Origin: Nemopilema nomurai
Lineage: Eukaryota > Cnidaria > Scyphozoa > Rhizostomeae > Rhizostomatidae
Assembly: GCA_003864495.1 (NCBI GenBank)
Contig: ML133442.1
Coordinates: forward strand, 399,231-463,230
Length of the DNA: 64,000 nt
Direction of reading: 5' to 3'
A program made the translations under genes and the position numbers. Below, piece after piece: positions 1-14,100 of the stretch. The notes beneath the pieces were generated by a model. The model was not told the origin of the DNA. It did not search any database and saw nothing but the letters and a program-made list of their open reading frames with translations. The number at the start of each line of letters is the position of its first letter. Position 1 is the first letter of the stretch.

Positions 1-468
1 ACCTCTGCATTTTCTTGCGAGGTTTATTCCTAAATTTTTGGGAGTCATATTTCAGTGTATAAAGTTGTGTCACGGCTCAACCAGGTTAGTTTCAGCACGT
101 TGCCATTGACGACACTGACAATAAGAATATACCACAATGCTTTGCTGCAATAAACTCCACGGAGTTTGCAGAAAAGGGCGGTCGTCGCCTATGGACATAT
201 TCTAGAGCGCGTTCCCACCTAAATACCGCACCTAAAATGACAGACAGATTTTGAATCCCGAGGCAGGTATCCTGCATGCACATTGTTTGATATCCAATTC
301 TACTCACCACCAACATCCGGACGCTTCGCAGCCGGATCTCTCTTCTTCATTTCTACCCAGCCTGGTCAGTTATTCAACTGTACGTCAAGATCTGATCTCA
401 GGCAGGACGGAACATTTCTTTGCGGCGTCTTGGCTCGTCCCAGGAACAGACATATTTCAGTACTTTTC
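1..468 (-). other. Runx: Runx 3' untranslated region (probable)
   Basis: Sequence downstream of the Runx stop on the minus strand. An AATAAA (read on the minus strand) lies at 28-23, about 440 bases after the stop, and is the best polyadenylation signal in view. Cleavage would fall at or beyond the window edge. The short frames at 92-316 and 251-567 are not credible genes. Confidence 0.5.
23..28 (-). promoter_or_regulatory. Candidate polyadenylation signal for Runx
   Basis: Canonical AATAAA hexamer on the minus strand, with T-rich DNA nearby. It is the only canonical hexamer noticed between the Runx stop and the window edge. The true poly(A) site may lie outside the window. Confidence 0.4.
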
Positions 469-1232
469 CTAATAGGGCCTCCAAACTTTTGGAGTAGAGC
501 TATTTGCATTTTCGTCCAGCTCTTCTACATGGTGCCCATTGACTCCAGTATGATTCGCAAGCCTTGAAATGTCTGCGTATGCCTGTCTATTTGATTTACT
601 GCCCGGATAGCTAGCTTCGAGGATCGTTTGATCATATCCTCCAGAGCCCCTATAGAATCCGTATGATCCAACACTTGTTACAGCACCCTGCTCATCCTCA
701 GTTGTCCGGTTTGGTTCTGTTTGAACCGGGTATCCAGCCTGTTGGCGAAAAGGCAAATTAAGGCCTCCGGATGGACTAAGACTAATGTAATTGTTGTTGC
801 TCATTCCGTTATTTCCCGATATGAATGGATTAGTATTCGGGTACGTGGACGGCGTGCCCATCATGATGCCGTTTTGCACGATACCGGTCTCATTGGCATT
901 CGTCTGCACCGGATCGTGCATACCGGACGACGTCAGCGAGCCGGGCGTCTCTGAAGAGGTCGTTGGCGTACTCCGCGGCGACGGGACCGCTGCAATCTGC
1001 GGGTAACTACCGGACCGGGGATCATGGTAACCGGCTTGCATCGATGGGTGTTCTCCTTTGCCGTCAGAGATCGCCGGTTGCATTGACGCGTGCTGATACG
1101 TACCGGGCATCGACGAGTGAACAAGGGCGTATGCATCGGCGGCAGTGTTGGCTGGCGAGAGGCTTTGGCTGTATAATCCGGGGGGAAACTGGTGGAATCC
1201 CCAACCAGAGGGGGACCGAATGACGTTCATAT
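469..1232 (-). CDS. Runx: Runx terminal coding exon: regulatory C-terminus ending in VWRPY
   Basis: The last coding exon, 253 residues plus TAG at 471-469. The acceptor is cttgtctctcaacag, and the first two bases (AT) complete an Asp codon with the G from exon 3. The sequence is rich in Ser, Gly, Asn, Pro and Tyr and has no fold I recognise, as expected for the activation/inhibition region of Runx proteins. The final residues TPKVWRPY carry the VWRPY pentapeptide that binds the WD domain of Groucho/TLE corepressors. There is no PPxY, the WW-domain ligand found in vertebrate RUNX. Opposite-strand frames at 721-1223 are shadows. Confidence 0.95.
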
Positions 1233-1579
1233 CTGTTGAGAGACAAGGAGCACGAGGTCAACAGGAGTTTCTAAGACAGCATACATGTACGTACTCTACG
1301 GCCATAATTAAAGAGAATGTTAGGCAGAATCCACTCCAATAAATGGGCTCCATCATTGGCATTTATCTCGTGATTATGCGAATTTTAATTTTGCTTGCTG
1401 CAATTTTTGGCAGTATCTGCGTTTGGTTAACCGATTTTCAGGTTTAGTAACCATTCTGGAAAGCACCTCACAAGGGAGATAATCGCTAATGTCTTACATT
1501 CAATGGATGAAAATTAACAAGTAGCATAGCTTTACAGGCAATTGAATAGAAGAGATTCATGGCTCGAAAATATAAGCAA

Positions 1580-1627
1580 CCCAAACAAACAATAAAACAA
1601 ATACAAACAAACAAAAACAAACAAACG
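1580..1627. repeat. AAAC-type simple repeat
   Basis: Imperfect run of CAAA/CAAACAAA units on the plus strand. The apparent 85-residue minus-strand frame over it (1486-1743), rich in Phe, Leu, Cys and Val, is a product of this composition. Confidence 0.85.
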
Positions 1628-2660
1628 AAAATAAGTAACAAACACAGTGACCTTTGAAGCTTAGAAACAAACATGATTCTACTATAGGACGCAAAGATTC
1701 CAATAGCTTCAGTGAAAACCCCTTCTCTGATATTACTAGGCAATTATGTAAAACTCTAGTAAACCTAGTCCCTTTATCAAAATCGGCTTCATATTGAGCT
1801 CATGCTTGCAATGCGTTTCGCGGTTCAGTCTACTCCACTGCAGCTTGCAATAAATAATATCAATTGAGCGTCTAGTCTTCTCTAGGATATTTCCGCGCGT
1901 CTTTTATTGACCCGTGCGGTGAGCAATTAACAAGGAGCCGAGGAAAGAAGTTCCGGTCACACATGATCACAACACTCGGTTCAAGAAATACGCGGAAACT
2001 ATGGACTAAAATGCTTAATAGGTGAGAAGCTTAATTAGCAAGCGCTGAAGCATTACGAGCAGACACGAAGATCGTATGTTTCTTCTTTGATTAAAGGTAA
2101 ACATGAGGGATTACATGAAAATAGGAAGGGGAAAAGATTTCCAGACGCGCGGTCGCACTCGTTTGCGGTGAGTCTGAATCCGGTCCAGGACATTGCAAGG
2201 AAGTGGCTGATGTCCGCGCTAAGTGTCTGCAAACGCGAAGCACATGTGCACGTTTCTGGCCAACGCGATCTGAAACCGAAGGTTAATTGCTGGGCATCGT
2301 TGCTTGGCTCTGAATCGCTGTAATAGTTTCGGGTTGATGATAGATCCTCGAGTATGGCCTAAGCCCGAGGATGGACCTGCCAGGGGGGGGGAGTCATGAA
2401 ATCGAGAAGTAACGTAATAGCAAAAGGCCATGTGAAGATATTTTAATAAACTTCACCGATCGACGGGTACGTTTGGTTGCGTGCAAGAAGTGGTGGGCCT
2501 ACAGCGCGGGAGTGGCGCAGTGAGGCCGTGGACCACTTTTCCTAATACTGCGTCCACGCCGTAGCAACATAGGGCGCAAAACGGACGTAAATAATCACCC
2601 TCTAATGTTTTCGATCCGCAACTGGCTATTTACTGTACCAGCCTTGGTAATTTTCAGACG

Positions 2661-2704
2661 TTTGCATACCCTGTTAAGTGTCGGACGGAAATAGGGTATG
2701 CGAA
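2661..2704. repeat. Inverted repeat: 12-bp stem, 20-nt loop
   Basis: Left arm TTTGCATACCCT (2661-2672) and right arm AGGGTATGCGAA (2693-2704) pair at 11 of 12 positions, with a G-T for the twelfth. It is intronic in Runx. It could be a hairpin or a palindromic protein site. It is too short for a typical microRNA precursor. Confidence 0.6.
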
Positions 2705-5700
2705 TGGTTGCGTTGTTTCTAGCTATCTAGTTATTTCTGCTTCGATAATGTGTGTGATGTGACTAGCGAGCGAAACAGGAACGCCCTCTCTCACACGGTA
2801 AGAAAGTTTTGGGAAATATCCAAACCTTCTAATCAAATGAGCATTCGATAAATAAACATTGCACTTGATTGTTCTATGGCCTTTGGAAAGCGAGGGTGTT
2901 TCATTTGAGCGAAGCGAAGTGTCTGCACAGGTAGTTACGTCCAAGCATATGACAGGGGATTCATTGCGTTTAATTACGAGCTGATCAGCAGAACAGACCA
3001 CCTACTTTAATACTTAATTGACTTCAATGCGAGGCCTATGCTGGAAATAATAAACAATTACAAAGGGCCGGGCGAGTCTGGCACTGTCAACATAACGAGG
3101 TGCTTCTAAAAGCTCCACGTCGTTGTGCGCTTTGGTTAGACTTGGTATACAAAGCTGTGTTATTCTTGCACCTAAAAGCAAAAGGTCGAGTGACTCAGCG
3201 ACGAACGAAAACAACAAAAAATAACCTTATTAAACGAGCAGAGAAAATATGTCAAAATGACTCGAGATAAAGCCCGCGAATTGAAAAACGCCCAATCCAT
3301 TTATCTCCAAGGCTATGTGACACAGAATCGCGTCTTTTATTGAATAAACATATCTTTGGAGATAACATCATTTTCATTGTGCTAACATTTGAACAGTATC
3401 AACCAGCAATTGTGAAGCTTCTTAAGCCTACTCAGAGTCAGTAGACTGCGTAAGTTCAGATCTGCAGAATTCCTCGATATTCACTGGAGCCAAATTAGAT
3501 TTCTTAGTTCAATTTGAATCGGCGTATGCACTGCATTGTCCTCGTAGCTACTGTTTTTGTCTTATCTCCTCACGTTCATTTTAAGGTAATTATACTGGGC
3601 GACTACCAAACAATCCCTCCTTTCAGGTTGGCTTCTGATCTGCACTGATCAAGGGACGTGCAATTACATGTATGCAAAAATAAAGCAACATCATCGCCAG
3701 CATTGGCAAGATAAACTTATCGACAGGGGAAAATTCTCTACCCAATTCTTCACAAAGAAAGAGGTCGACACACTTGATGGTACTAACCACGCATTCATTA
3801 CAAACCCGTACATAGGCTGCATACCAAATGCTAGGGTTCTGTAACACAAGTGTGGCGATTTCAAACCCCCATCCTTGCAAAGAAACTTGCTGGAAACATC
3901 GTAATCTTATAACAAGGGAACTTAACAAGACAAATTTCCAAGGGTGTCCTAACATATCCACTAACTGTCTTTGCACTTCGCTACCCTGCCCTTATATACC
4001 CTTTTGGCACCCTTCGGCGTCCATGCCGTCATTTGCCAGCTCAAAGCTGTCTTCTGTGACACAACCTGTGGTGCGAGAAGTTCTCTACACTGCAATTTGA
4101 AACTCAACTAAATACAAACAAAGGCAACCTAGATAGGATTTGCAGAGGAAGCAGAGCCAATCTCTGGGGGCTTTGCTGGCCATGGTACACCTCATTGTTT
4201 AACTTTGCTTGTTTTGGTAAGCACCAGGGTAGGGATTCCTGTGTAATGAGAAATCGTCCAAGGGCGATTCGGCATTGCTTGATCCCGGCATTATACTGCT
4301 TCCATGTTTACATTTGTGAACTTTGAAGTTTTTGTATAACTGTAATGGTATTAGGCCCCATTGTTCCTGAGGCTAATCCGTTCTCATTGGATTCAGCATT
4401 GCGTTCGACAATCCGATATCTGCGACATACATAAGCAGTGGAGCAAGAATATTGATATTTCATTACATGGTCATCTCTCGAATGGAAATTGATACTGTTA
4501 AAATAGGATGTTGCTGTTTCTTACGATTACTCTTCTTAATTGCATTCATAAGATTTGTTTCTGCACTGCCTTTTGTGGGAGAGAGGGTGCATTCACCCTC
4601 GGGTGACTATGAAACAAGCACTTCAAAAGTCGACCGCGAATAAGTATAAAGGGGAATAGATTTAGAATAGATATAGAATTATTCGACTTAGCTTCATTTT
4701 CAGAGGTCTGCCCCGACGTGTGATAAAAAGGCTTGCCTTATAGCAAAGGAACAGCTTTCATTAAGAAAAATTGATAAGATATTTCTACCCCTTCTACTCG
4801 GCTAGATTCTGGAGACGGGGAGTAGACAGTCAGCTTTCTTTACGACAAAAAATCTTGCCAGCAGTCCTAACCAATGTTTCCCTTGTCCACGTGCCAGAAT
4901 CGTTGACGGTGGTGGTTGCCATAATTCATAGAAAGCTCATTAGGCTCCTCCTCAAGGAAGGGTTACTTTACGGGAATATGAACTTAGCTGATGCTAATTC
5001 TTGTCATAACTTCGAAGCATAAACTACACCAGCATGTCTGCTGCACAGACGCATAGCTACGAAGCTGCGAGGCCTTTCCCTTACAAGATCATTCTATCAA
5101 TCGCAAATGTTGTTTACAAAATTTCATAGGGATTTGATGTATAAGACATATAATCCAATTGTAAGGGAATATCAATTCTTGTTCTCGCTGTACCAGAAGC
5201 AATCCAACAAAGTCCACTTGGAACTGTAGCCCTTGATCTTTAGCAAAAAGATTGTCTATTGATAACTCGCAGTGACCCAGACGGTGAGGCGGATTCTTAT
5301 TGGTGCCAGTTACGAACTCGGGAGATGTATTTGACACTGGTGGGTCATCAGGATTAAAATTAACAAATAGATTTGGCAAAAATTGACAGCAAAATTGGAA
5401 CAGCTAGATGGCTAAAATGAGCGAAATTTAACATTACTTTAACTTAATCTTCCCAACGATGAACTCTATTCTGGGCCTCGGAAGTAAAAGACAATTTTTA
5501 CTGCGCTACCTTTTTACTACAGGAATATCCAAGGAAAAATTCAAGTGGTGTCATTGAAAATGGAATTCAATGTACCAGATCGTTTGGCATCGGTCAAGGA
5601 GAAGCACTTCTCTACTTTGCACCAGTTGAAGCAAGTAGAATGTATGCAAATAGAATGTGACTGGGACACCTCCATTGGAAACACAACACTGACTGTAACG

Positions 5701-5785
5701 CGAAACATAATGGCATCAAATAACTTATGAACATTATTCTGATCATGAAATTGGGATAGGTATCGTTGGTTTCGAATATGACCAA

Positions 5786-5965
5786 ATTTATTGATGATTA
5801 TGATTGGTGATTATGATTGCTGGTGATGATTAGTGATGTCCTTTGATATTGATGATTGGTGATGTCGATTGCTGGTGATGATAGCTGATAGCCTATGTAA
5901 GTGGCGATTGGTGATTTCTATTGATACTAATGATTACCGACTGCCAATGATGCTTACTGATAGTG
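5786..5965. repeat. Degenerate TGATGATTG-rich tract
   Basis: Repeated blocks of gattggtgat, tgctggtgatgat and related strings over about 180 bases, an old, diverged short tandem repeat. No coding frame follows it. Confidence 0.65.
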
Positions 5966-7285
5966 GTCTTGGCTAATCACAAATGATGGAGCCCAAAAAG
6001 CATAACAATACGAACGAAAATGAAGATAAGGAGATTGTGACTGATGGTGATGATTATGACAGCGACGAGGCTGTTGACAAAATTAGGAAATCTCTGCAAG
6101 CATATGCAGGAGATCATTGACAAAGCTCGACGTTTCTGCCACTGGAAGACTCAACATGGTGTCAACTGTCTTAAGAATTGCAGGCCAATCACCTTTGATA
6201 ATGGACGGTGGAATCACAGCTTTTGTGTACGTAAAATCTAAACAAATTACCAAGACGAAAAGGAGGATACTGCTGAAGCTTATCGTTGTTTTTGATACAC
6301 TGACCCTGGGTAGCGATACGCGAGGGAATCGTAATCACCTGATAAAGCATGCTTTCAAAGAAGAAAGACATAATTACTCTTAATATCGCTCTTTCACTGC
6401 AAGACGCTTTGAGTCTTACTCTGTTTCACTGAATAAATAATCAAGCAGAACATGTGTTCACTATGCTCCCCTGCGACTGGATACATAATATATTAACTCC
6501 AATCTAATTTAAGTCGTTGAGACAAAGAAGCAAAACACAACTTAATGACAGCCTTTATGAATGTAGCCAAAACTATTGAGAAAATAGTTTTTAAAGACCT
6601 AAAATACAAGTGCATACGGCCAGTTCCATAACGCTGACACCAATTAATAATTCATGCTCGCTCACAATTGCAAGAAGCGAAAAACCGTAAACTTATTTAG
6701 CAATTTTCAATACGGTAGATAAAAAAGCAAGATTCTTTCCAAAAGCCGATTTGCTAAAGATTGCGTCGGAATGAAATTTTAATGTCCGCATTCAATTAGA
6801 ATTCAAATCCTCGAGATTTCTTTAGCGATTCCATAAGAAAATCGATGCGAAGTGTGTTTCGATGTCATCTTTTTCTTTAAGTCTAACAGCTGATCTCCCA
6901 GCGTGACTGGCAAAGGAAAGCAAAAGTGAAGGGAAAACGTATTTTCACAAGGCTAATAGGCCCTTCAGTAGCCTCCTAAATTCACCATGACAGAGAGCAC
7001 ATGTTTGAAAACAAATTAAAGCAGAGATTTCGATTAACCGCTAACATTATTTTGATATCGGGTCCTAAGTGCAAACTGTAGCAATGAAGAGCAGAAAGAC
7101 TCCTCTAATGAGTGGTCAAGCTTGTCTTGTTGGGCGGACCTCTTGGTTTCCGGGCGCGTGGCTCAAACACCTACGTGAAAATCACCTCAGACTTAACCCT
7201 TTACAACCACAGTTTATATACTCTCATTTGTTGCTCATTGATATGATACATCGCAGTTGGTCGGCATATTTGAGACATCTGTTGG

Positions 7286-7323
7286 ACAACAAGAACAACA
7301 ACAAGAACAACAACAACAACAAC
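7286..7323. repeat. CAA/CAAGAA trinucleotide repeat
   Basis: A run of aacaac/aagaac triplets within a Runx intron. The frames reading it as poly-Asn/Lys (+) or poly-Val (-) are artefacts of the repeat. Confidence 0.85.
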
Positions 7324-10300
7324 GGCTTCGTTGGCGACGGTTGTATGAACAGAAGCTAGCAGGAAGTTATTAAAGAATAACAGAGACAACTTCTCGGAAC
7401 TTGCCAATTCGATTATGTACGCGTTCATGTGATGAACACTTGCTATTATTCATAGGGTTAACAATGTGGGATGGAGTTGCAGCAACACTTCAAAAACATG
7501 GCCTTACTCACAGAGGCAACCCTTGTCTATGGTATTTTGGATCGTGTATTTAAATTCGCGTTACAGGTGACAAATGAATCCGTTCAAAACTTTAGCTATG
7601 CAGAGATACAACTTTCTAGATGTATTGCTTCTTGTTTTCAGGAGATTGGTTGAAAATAAATTTGACAGGAAATCACCGGCATTTCTTCTAAATGAACTCA
7701 CAAAGTCCGAATGATGTCATAGGGGGGTTTTGTCTCAACTCGGAGTGGGCGGTGCCAATCATGCTTAGATTTGCATGATTAGAAAATAGCACCACAATTT
7801 TGCCATTGATGACGGCCCATAAAAGAAAATGATAAACCCAGGGAAGTATGCAACCGTTTCAACAACTAAGTGAATTCTTAGTTGGAAAAGCCTATGATTA
7901 ATCTCAATTTGCTAATTTTGGCTTTAATTGAGTCTGCAGTATTGGAATATACAGGAAATTGGAATTGTGAACGTTCTAAGGCCTAGCAAAAGTATTCTAT
8001 TACAAGGAATAATAATTCTGGATCTCATACGGTGGGGAATGTTGAGAACCAAATTGAAAGACGATGACGAAGATAGCAGAGGTCAAAAGAAATGCCATTC
8101 GAGGCCAGAAAAGGAATTGAATTGGCCATCAAGTAAAACTCGCCAACATGTCTCGAATACTTTCTAATTATTCATCTGGATATCTACCTTTCCAAATGGA
8201 TATAAGGGGGATAATCGGTCAACTTTGACTCCGTGTCTAAGAAAATTCCTTACTTTTGTCCATTTTAGTATCGATGTTCGACAAATTCAAGTATTATTCT
8301 TAAAAGCCTTCTTGCCTTTCAAAAGCAGAAGATTATTAAACGGATTTCTAGACTTGCTACCAAGATGTTAATGTTTTAATTTAGCGTCGACTTTTCATTA
8401 ATAACCCTTTACAAAGCTTCTTTTTTTATATCAATAAGTGTTAGCTATAGATGTTTGCTTGTAAATGCAAACCAACCCCTGAAAAATTTGGCAATTAGTG
8501 GCACCAAAATTACAATTAGCGCCAAGAACATCAGCTTGTTGTAGTTCTAAAGAAGATTGCATTTTTGCTGAGCGCAATCAAGTCATCTTCATCAAGTTGC
8601 TTACACTGAAGAAGAATCGACAAAGTGAGGAGAAGGCTCTGTTTTGGCTGCAAATGCCAAACCGCAGCTTGTTTTTTGAATTTAAAAGCAATCTGCTAAA
8701 TAAACAAAAACTAGCAATTGAACAATAGCAAAGAGTTTAGAGGACTTTGGGTGGGATTTGTGGTGGCATGCGTTGGATCGTGATGGTTTAATGCGTATCA
8801 AATACCTCGCATCGAGGTGAAACTTGCAGAATGCTGTTGTGGCGGATTATACATTACATGCATTTGTACTCGACAAAAACATGACATTTAATCCCTGGCA
8901 GCCTTCCGGTGACGAAAATCCTGCTTATCTCTTGCACGTCTGCAAAGTTAATGTGCACCACCGTCGATATAACCCTGCTGTACTTACGGCTAATTACAAC
9001 ATTCAGAGCAACTGTTCTAATGACGATAAAAAGTGTCTCTACACTTCATTCTGACGTCACGTCAATCTTTGTGTTAAGAGGACGACATACTCGGTTGTTC
9101 TGTAGCGCCAGGCATTCTTCAACTTTGAAACCACCCTACCATCAACTGTTGTCACTGGAATGTCAAGCCAACACCAACCCCAATCACGCACCAAAGGGGC
9201 TTATGGGGGCTTTAGTATGTTAATGATGTCAGGCGATAGCGTCAAGCTTCCGCTTCTTAGGAGACGCACAAAGCGAATCGCTCATACGGATAGCAACATG
9301 GGTCAGACTTCATTTGCTTTGCTTCGGGCAATCAAGCTTAAGAAAATCCTACACGCTAAAAGAAGTCATCATCTACCCGTATTCCAACAATTCCCTCCAG
9401 GAAAAGGAAATTGATCCTTTAAGGGCTCGTCTATCGTAGACGTAATCACGAAGACGGTAAAAACCAGTTGGCAAATTTCCTTAGAGGGTTAACAGGATCA
9501 TGTCCACGTAATAACAAATTTCTTTCCCCATGGAAAATTTAAACAGCAAATTTGATCAAGCAAAACAAAAAGAAGACCAACATTCCTAAAGTGTACATCC
9601 GATTCCAAAATATATGTGTTGCCTAATGTTAATTGGCGTGGAAATAGGGATGTAGCTGCCAAGGTTTCTTATCATTTTTTCTATCAAGCATACAAATGCG
9701 CTTGAATCTTTATCTGTTCGATCTTATGTCTTACCGAAATGTAATGTGTACCATACAAGATTCCTTGCCACAGTGTATTCCCAATACCCTCGCCCAAAAT
9801 CTCATCACATCAGCCATTATATGTTGTTTTCGTTTATTTTTGTGTCCATGAAAATATATTAATGACTAAAATTAAAATCGATCAAGAGCCAAAATAGATT
9901 TTTGCTTGAGAAGTCGGCAAATTTTTACACATTTTTGAACAACTTCCAAATTCTTTTAAACCTTCTCAGAGAATTTTCAAAAACACCTTTGCAAGAAAAT
10001 TTAGAATATTTAGAGTGAAAAAAGATGATTAGAGTGAAAGAATTCCATGTGAACGAGAAACTAAACAGCCTTCAACAATTCAAAAAAGCAAAAACTATAT
10101 ATGGCGGAACACTTCAGCCAAATTTAATGCCTGCATAATCAAAGTCAATTGAAACAGCAACCGCGATTCAAATTGATGCATCACCGCAATGCAATCGATG
10201 CCTGAAAATGCTTTCATATACCTATATCTTGGTGTATCACGAATACGCGAACTCGTTAGACCCAAGCTAAACACAATCGACAGATAACGCGTTGAGCGCA

Positions 10301-10875
10301 TTACGAAGCGTCGCAATGCTTTTGATCTAGTTTGTCATAGTGAAACTTGAAAACAGGGAGCAAGCCTAAGAAGCAAACTAGATTCCACTGCAATAATCAG
10401 CTTTGATTTTCGATCCCCTTTGTCCAAACGCTCTTCCTGAGTCAATTTAGACTATTGTTAAGTAGTGTTTGCCAGAGAAGAACTCAATGTTTTTGCAAAT
10501 CGTTTCAAACTATTACGGGGAAGCATCGTGCGAAATGTCTATGATCAAAGAAGAAAACTAGGAACAGGAAATTCAACCTCGCATAAACAACTCGATAGCA
10601 TCTGTATAACATAATTCATAAAATGATTCCTGATTCTGGTTGGTGACTGATTATCAAAAAGCAAGTCTCCCTTGTATAGATGGCAGCACAATTGCTCTGA
10701 AACAGATCTGCTATAAAAGTAATATAATAATAATATAAAATATTTGCGAATTATCTATAAAAATTATTTTGGCCAGTTCTTCGAGATTTTATGGCTTTTT
10801 AAAATGTGTGAACGAGATACATATTATTTACTGGCCAAATGAGACAACCAGAGTTTTGCTTGAGACTATTGCACG

Positions 10876-11143
10876 AAGGTCCACACATAAAGGTCCACAC
10901 ATAAAGGTCCACACATAAAGGTCCACACATAAAGGTCCACACATAAAGGTCCACACATAAAGGTCCACACATAAAGGTCCACACATGATGGTCCACACAT
11001 GAAGGTCCACACATGAAGGTCCAAACATGAAGATCCACACAAGAAGGTCCACACATGAAAATCCACACATGAAGGTCCCCACATGACGGTTCACACATGA
11101 AGGTCAAAGCATGAAGGCCCAAGCATGAAGGTTCAAACATGAA
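10876..11143. repeat. 14-bp minisatellite, about 19 copies
   Basis: Head-to-tail copies of AAGGTCCACACATA. The left part (to about 10986) has near-identical copies ending ATA; the right part has diverged copies ending ATG, with further substitutions towards 11143. The gradient suggests that recent expansion occurred at the left end. Because the unit is 14 bp, all three minus-strand frames stay open and read a 14-residue Val/Trp/Met/Cys repeat. These are not genes. Confidence 0.95.
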
Positions 11144-14100
11144 GGGAAAATAAGTGTCCCAAGTCGTTTGGCTTTTGACTGAGCAGGGATGTTATTCCAA
11201 ACATGGAACTTTACATATGGCTCATGCACACATTGAAAGGGAATCTGACGCACGTATTATGGCAAAACATCTCAAAATAAGTGAACACAGGTTATTTTCA
11301 CACAATTGTTAATTGTGCTTTTGCTTTGAATCAAATGATAACCGAGTATAAAGAATCGCAAATAAAAATCAAATGGAATCTTCCTTCAATTGGACTCAAC
11401 AGTCTTCAAGCCAGATAAGCTGATATAGAGTCCAGATACCGTTCAACAATGTGACAGCAAGTGGCGATACTAGCTCGGGCGGAATGGCTGATTACTCAGC
11501 CGGAGTGTAGGGTTTTTAAGTAAACTGTGACTATAACCAGACAACATTGTAGCTTTCTGGCAATGATAGTATTCTGGAGACACTAGGGCCTAGACTAAGC
11601 AGTCAATACATTGGTTAATCAGAGGTGCTTCTGTAGGCAATATTCTTTAGAGCCTTCTTGCTGTTTCACTAAGTGGCTACAGCATAACGTGACATCACGA
11701 CCTTTATTTTGATAATCGTGATCCTTCTATCGTTTCTTTTTGAAATTCAAGCGTTATTCTGCAAAAACCCCAACTGTAACACAAGGACCTTAGCCCATCA
11801 ATCGCATTCGACAAAACACAGAGACTTTTTCACATGGCATTGCAAGAGACTGCTGATAAATGGACAGAGAAACCATTGAATGCTTCAAAACATTTGCAAT
11901 CAACATACACATGTCTTGGATATCGTCACAAATGTGTTAGACATGCACATAAACTTTAAAGAACAGGGCCTTTTTTCAAAATGGTGGATGGAAAATATTA
12001 ATGATACGCGCAACGGAGGCCCCAGGGCACTGGGGCAAAGTAGTTGTTGCTATAGAGAAATCTATTTAATATCATGACTGAAACGGGAAGCCAATGCGCT
12101 GACAACATCACGTGCAATTAGGCTAATCTTCCACCACATTAAGAAGTTGCATGCAAACACCTAATCGAAATTCGATTGATATGCAGGCTCACGGGTATCA
12201 GGGCTTTTTGTGGCAATTCCGAAACGAATCTTGCCATGTAATTGGCACGCAATCACATGTCGAAGTTGATCCTGTGATAGCATCTACACGAAGTATTACG
12301 GAATTCAAAAGGGAACAGGAGGTATTACTGCTGGAAGGTGTTACACAGGGGTACATCTCCAGTCCCACATCTCAGTGCAAAGAATACAAAGACGCAAATA
12401 GGCAATTTCGCTGTCTGCTCGAGCCAATACTATATTGACAAATGTTCAAATGAGTTTAAAAGATCTATAACGAAAACCTCACCGCAAGTTAAGACCGCAA
12501 GGTGAATGTTAGAAAAAATGGCCTCATGTGAAGAGCATTGCTTGAAATAAACAAAGCCCCATTGCGGATAGGTGTAAAAATGTTGCATTGCAAGGGTAAA
12601 TTGAAAGAGGAGAGAATGGAGAAAGGCATGAACCATTAAAGTTTCCTTACAAGCATGTGAGCTTTTCGTGCAAGCAAATGATCCTTCAAGTGTGTATATC
12701 AAGATTGCACCTTAATACAAAGGCAATAATTCGTGCCTTCAATTTGGGTTGAGTTCAATTTGTTTGTGTAATGATAAAACCTAGTAAACCATTACTGCAC
12801 ATACAGAAGATTCCAGTGCGTGTTGAGAAAAAGCGAAAATACAAAACAGCTATCAGTATACAATTAACCAGACTACACGATTGGAACAGCATTCAAATTA
12901 AGACATCAACAAATGATGGGTTAATAGATATTTCGCGAACTTGGAGAACCTTACAATAATGATGCTGACGAATTGGCCATAAATAACCCATGTTTAAGAA
13001 GCTTTGCCCACAAGCATCACTGATTCTGTTATTTCATTTCAATAAGAATATAACTTTTTCTTTTTTTAGATACAGGTGAGAGAGATTCAATGGCTGACAT
13101 TCATCTGCTGTTAATAGCTCCACAGACATGTGACAAACATTGTGGAATGGTTGATATGTCTTAAATACTTTGATTCACTTACAGAGCACAGAAACAGATG
13201 TCGCCTCTTTACTCTTTGCTGTAAATATTTTCAATTTGTAGCACCACCAAAAACAAACTCTCTCATTCATGATGAAACGTTTTTGAAAAACAATTGAAAT
13301 TAAAGCGACAATTGAAATACAAATTGCTGATCTAAGTAAAGTTCTTGAAAACATGAGAAAATAATAACATTAAGTGACAAAAGCTTTAGCTAGCTCTATC
13401 CTTGTTTATTAAACATAATATCGTATTGCTGCGATGCTTATAATTAACAAGAATTTCCAAGGATACGGACTAGTACTATGAGTAACATAGGAGAGCTGTT
13501 TTCTTCAAAGATTCCGCAAAAGTTTTGTACGGAGGAAGAATTTATCAAGTTTTTTGTCCCTTTATGGAAAAAAGTAAGTGCAGAAATGTTTGTGACACTA
13601 ATTTGCCTGCAAGGTCTGCCATCTTTAAGTCATTAAGAGGTTGTAAAGAGCGCTAGTAATGCACTGATGAGCGTTAGTAAAAGGCTGCAATAAACACTTT
13701 GCAAAGTTTCGTAAGCAAAGGCGAGTATGCGTCTTCAGTTCATAAACTAATCAATCCGTTTTGATAAACAAAAGAAAAAGTTGTGAATTTGTGGTGTGTC
13801 CTGGATTTAAAAGTTTTTATTTTGTTCGTGCTAACAGTAGATAGAGCACTATTTGTCACAAAATAACTAGGCCGCAAATTACGATCCCTAGTGTTTGATG
13901 CATTTCCAATGAATGCTACTTCAACTCTGGTTTAGAGCTGATATTCAAAATTCCAAAATACAGCGGAGCCAGATTCTTCTTGTTAATTCATACTAGCTTG
14001 CCCATCGGGGGTCACTCACAACAACTTCGCCATTCTAATCGCGTTAACGCGACCGTGATATTCTACTAACTCACTGCATTGTGTGCAATTTACGTTTTTA

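Noticed and set aside
721..1223. Plus-strand and second minus-strand frames across the Runx terminal exon
   Set aside because: Shadows of the 253-residue Runx frame.
3623..3976. 117-codon minus-strand frame, partly hydrophobic
   Set aside because: Intronic in Runx, no family resemblance, no splice signals that fit.
7201..7428. Minus-strand poly-Val frame
   Set aside because: Translation of a CAA/GTT trinucleotide repeat.
10799..11140. Three overlapping minus-strand frames with a 14-residue Val/Trp/Met/Cys repeat
   Set aside because: Direct consequence of a 14-bp minisatellite lacking stops in any frame.
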